From positions 1-5,269 of the forward strand of contig JAATFS010000458.1 in assembly GCA_015655035.1 (NCBI GenBank): 5,269 nucleotides of DNA, given 5' to 3'. Made by a program: the position numbers and the translations under genes. The notes under the pieces are model-generated. The model was given only the letters and a program-made list of their open reading frames with translations. It was not told the origin of the DNA and made no database searches. This document shows, in pieces, positions 4,824-5,269 of this stretch (positions are counted from its first letter, which is position 1; each line of letters opens with the position of its first letter). Origin of the DNA: Lysobacterales bacterium (GTDB taxonomy: Bacteria > Pseudomonadota > Gammaproteobacteria > Xanthomonadales > Xanthomonadaceae).

Positions 4824-5269
4824 CGGTGACGGGCGACGGGTGGTCGGCCTGGCCGGCGCCGGCCAAGCTGAATCTGTTTCTGCAGATCACTGGTCGGCGC
4901 GAGGATGGCTATCACGAACTGCAGACCGTGTTCCGGCTGCTGGAGTGGGGGGACACCGTTCATCTGCGAGTGCGCGGGGATGCCCGCGTCCGCCGCCTGG
5001 GCGAATCCGTGCCGGGAGTGGATGAAGCGCAGGATCTGCTGGTTAGGGCTGCCAAATTGCTGCAATCTGCAGCTAATTGCACGCAAGGTGTCGATATCAG
5101 CGTGGATAAGCGCATTCCGGCCGGCGGCGGTTTCGGTGGCGGATCCTCCGACGCGGCCACCGCGCTGGTGGCGCTGAATGTGTTGTGGGGGCTGGGGCTG
5201 GCGGGCGATACGCTGGCCGATCTCGGCTTGCAGTTAGGTGCTGACGTGCCTGTGTTCGTGCGCGGAAAC
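4820..5269 (+). CDS. ispE: CDP-ME kinase IspE, N-terminal part (runs off window)
   Basis: 4-diphosphocytidyl-2-C-methyl-D-erythritol kinase phosphorylates CDP-ME with ATP in the non-mevalonate (MEP) isoprenoid pathway, in the cytoplasm. The first 150 codons are present, open to the last base; the family is about 280-290 residues, so roughly half is missing because of the window edge, not a mutation. GHMP-kinase landmarks are visible: PAPAKLNLFLQITGRREDGYH (12-32) with K16 matching E. coli Lys10, the glycine-rich ATP loop PAGGGFGGGSSDAAT (100-114), and LGADVPVFVRG (139-149) with D142 matching the catalytic Asp141. The start ATG overlaps the lolB stop as ATGA. The first 11 residues extend a little beyond the E. 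coli N-terminus, so a slightly later start is possible. The lolB-ispE adjacency is common in gammaproteobacteria. Codons around 5051-5081 are AT-richer than elsewhere. Confidence 0.96.
   Translation, partial: MTVTGDGWSAWPAPAKLNLFLQITGRREDGYHELQTVFRLLEWGDTVHLRVRGDARVRRLGESVPGVDEAQDLLVRAAKLLQSAANCTQGVDISVDKRIPAGGGFGGGSSDAATALVALNVLWGLGLAGDTLADLGLQLGADVPVFVRGN

Noticed and set aside
3446..5086. 546-residue open frame on the minus strand opposite TPR-lolB-ispE
   Set aside because: It crosses three genes whose products are recognisable in the plus frame, and its translation is a low-information Arg/Pro/Ser/Ala mix typical of a GC-rich shadow frame.
5139..5144. GGATCC and the GATC at the window start as cloning junctions
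   Set aside because: GGATCC encodes conserved residues of the IspE glycine loop, and a GATC at position 1 is not enough to suggest an artefact.

Overview
This window is a compact housekeeping segment from a high-GC gammaproteobacterium (G+C estimated by eye at roughly two thirds), most likely in the Xanthomonadaceae and close to Xanthomonas. That assignment rests on protein resemblance recalled from memory, especially glutamyl-tRNA reductase, release factor 1 and LolB, and on gene order. No search was run. The order prfA-hemA // TPR gene-lolB-ispE, with the two groups divergently transcribed, matches the arrangement recalled for Pseudomonas aeruginosa PA4665-PA4669, so it looks like an old conserved gammaproteobacterial block.

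Layout: positions 1-61 lie downstream of prfA and hold no recognisable gene or terminator. On the minus strand, hemA (2423 down to 1125) and prfA (1147 down to 62) overlap by 23 bases, forming a hemA-prfA operon. A gap of only 67 bases (2424-2490) must carry the promoters of both divergent groups. On the plus strand, a TPR-repeat secreted protein (2491-4167), lolB (4164-4823) and the first 150 codons of ispE (4820 to the window edge) are joined by two 4-base ATGA stop/start overlaps, so they are probably co-transcribed and translationally coupled.

How the genes fit together: hemA makes the committed precursor of tetrapyrroles from glutamyl-tRNA, and prfA terminates translation at UAA/UAG. On the other side, lolB inserts lipoproteins into the outer membrane and ispE phosphorylates an MEP-pathway isoprenoid intermediate, feeding undecaprenyl-phosphate and quinone synthesis. 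The TPR protein is exported and sits where P. aeruginosa has lbcA, the lipoprotein adaptor of the CtpA cell-wall-hydrolase-degrading protease. A notable difference is that this version has a plain signal peptide and no cysteine anywhere, so it cannot be a lipoprotein.

No mobile element, CRISPR array, tRNA, rRNA or clear horizontally acquired segment is visible. The most interesting item is the cysteine-free LbcA-like protein. Smaller ones are the crowded divergent promoter region, a valine in place of the key LolB loop leucine, two self-complementary sequences inside the TPR gene and a small AT-richer patch in ispE.
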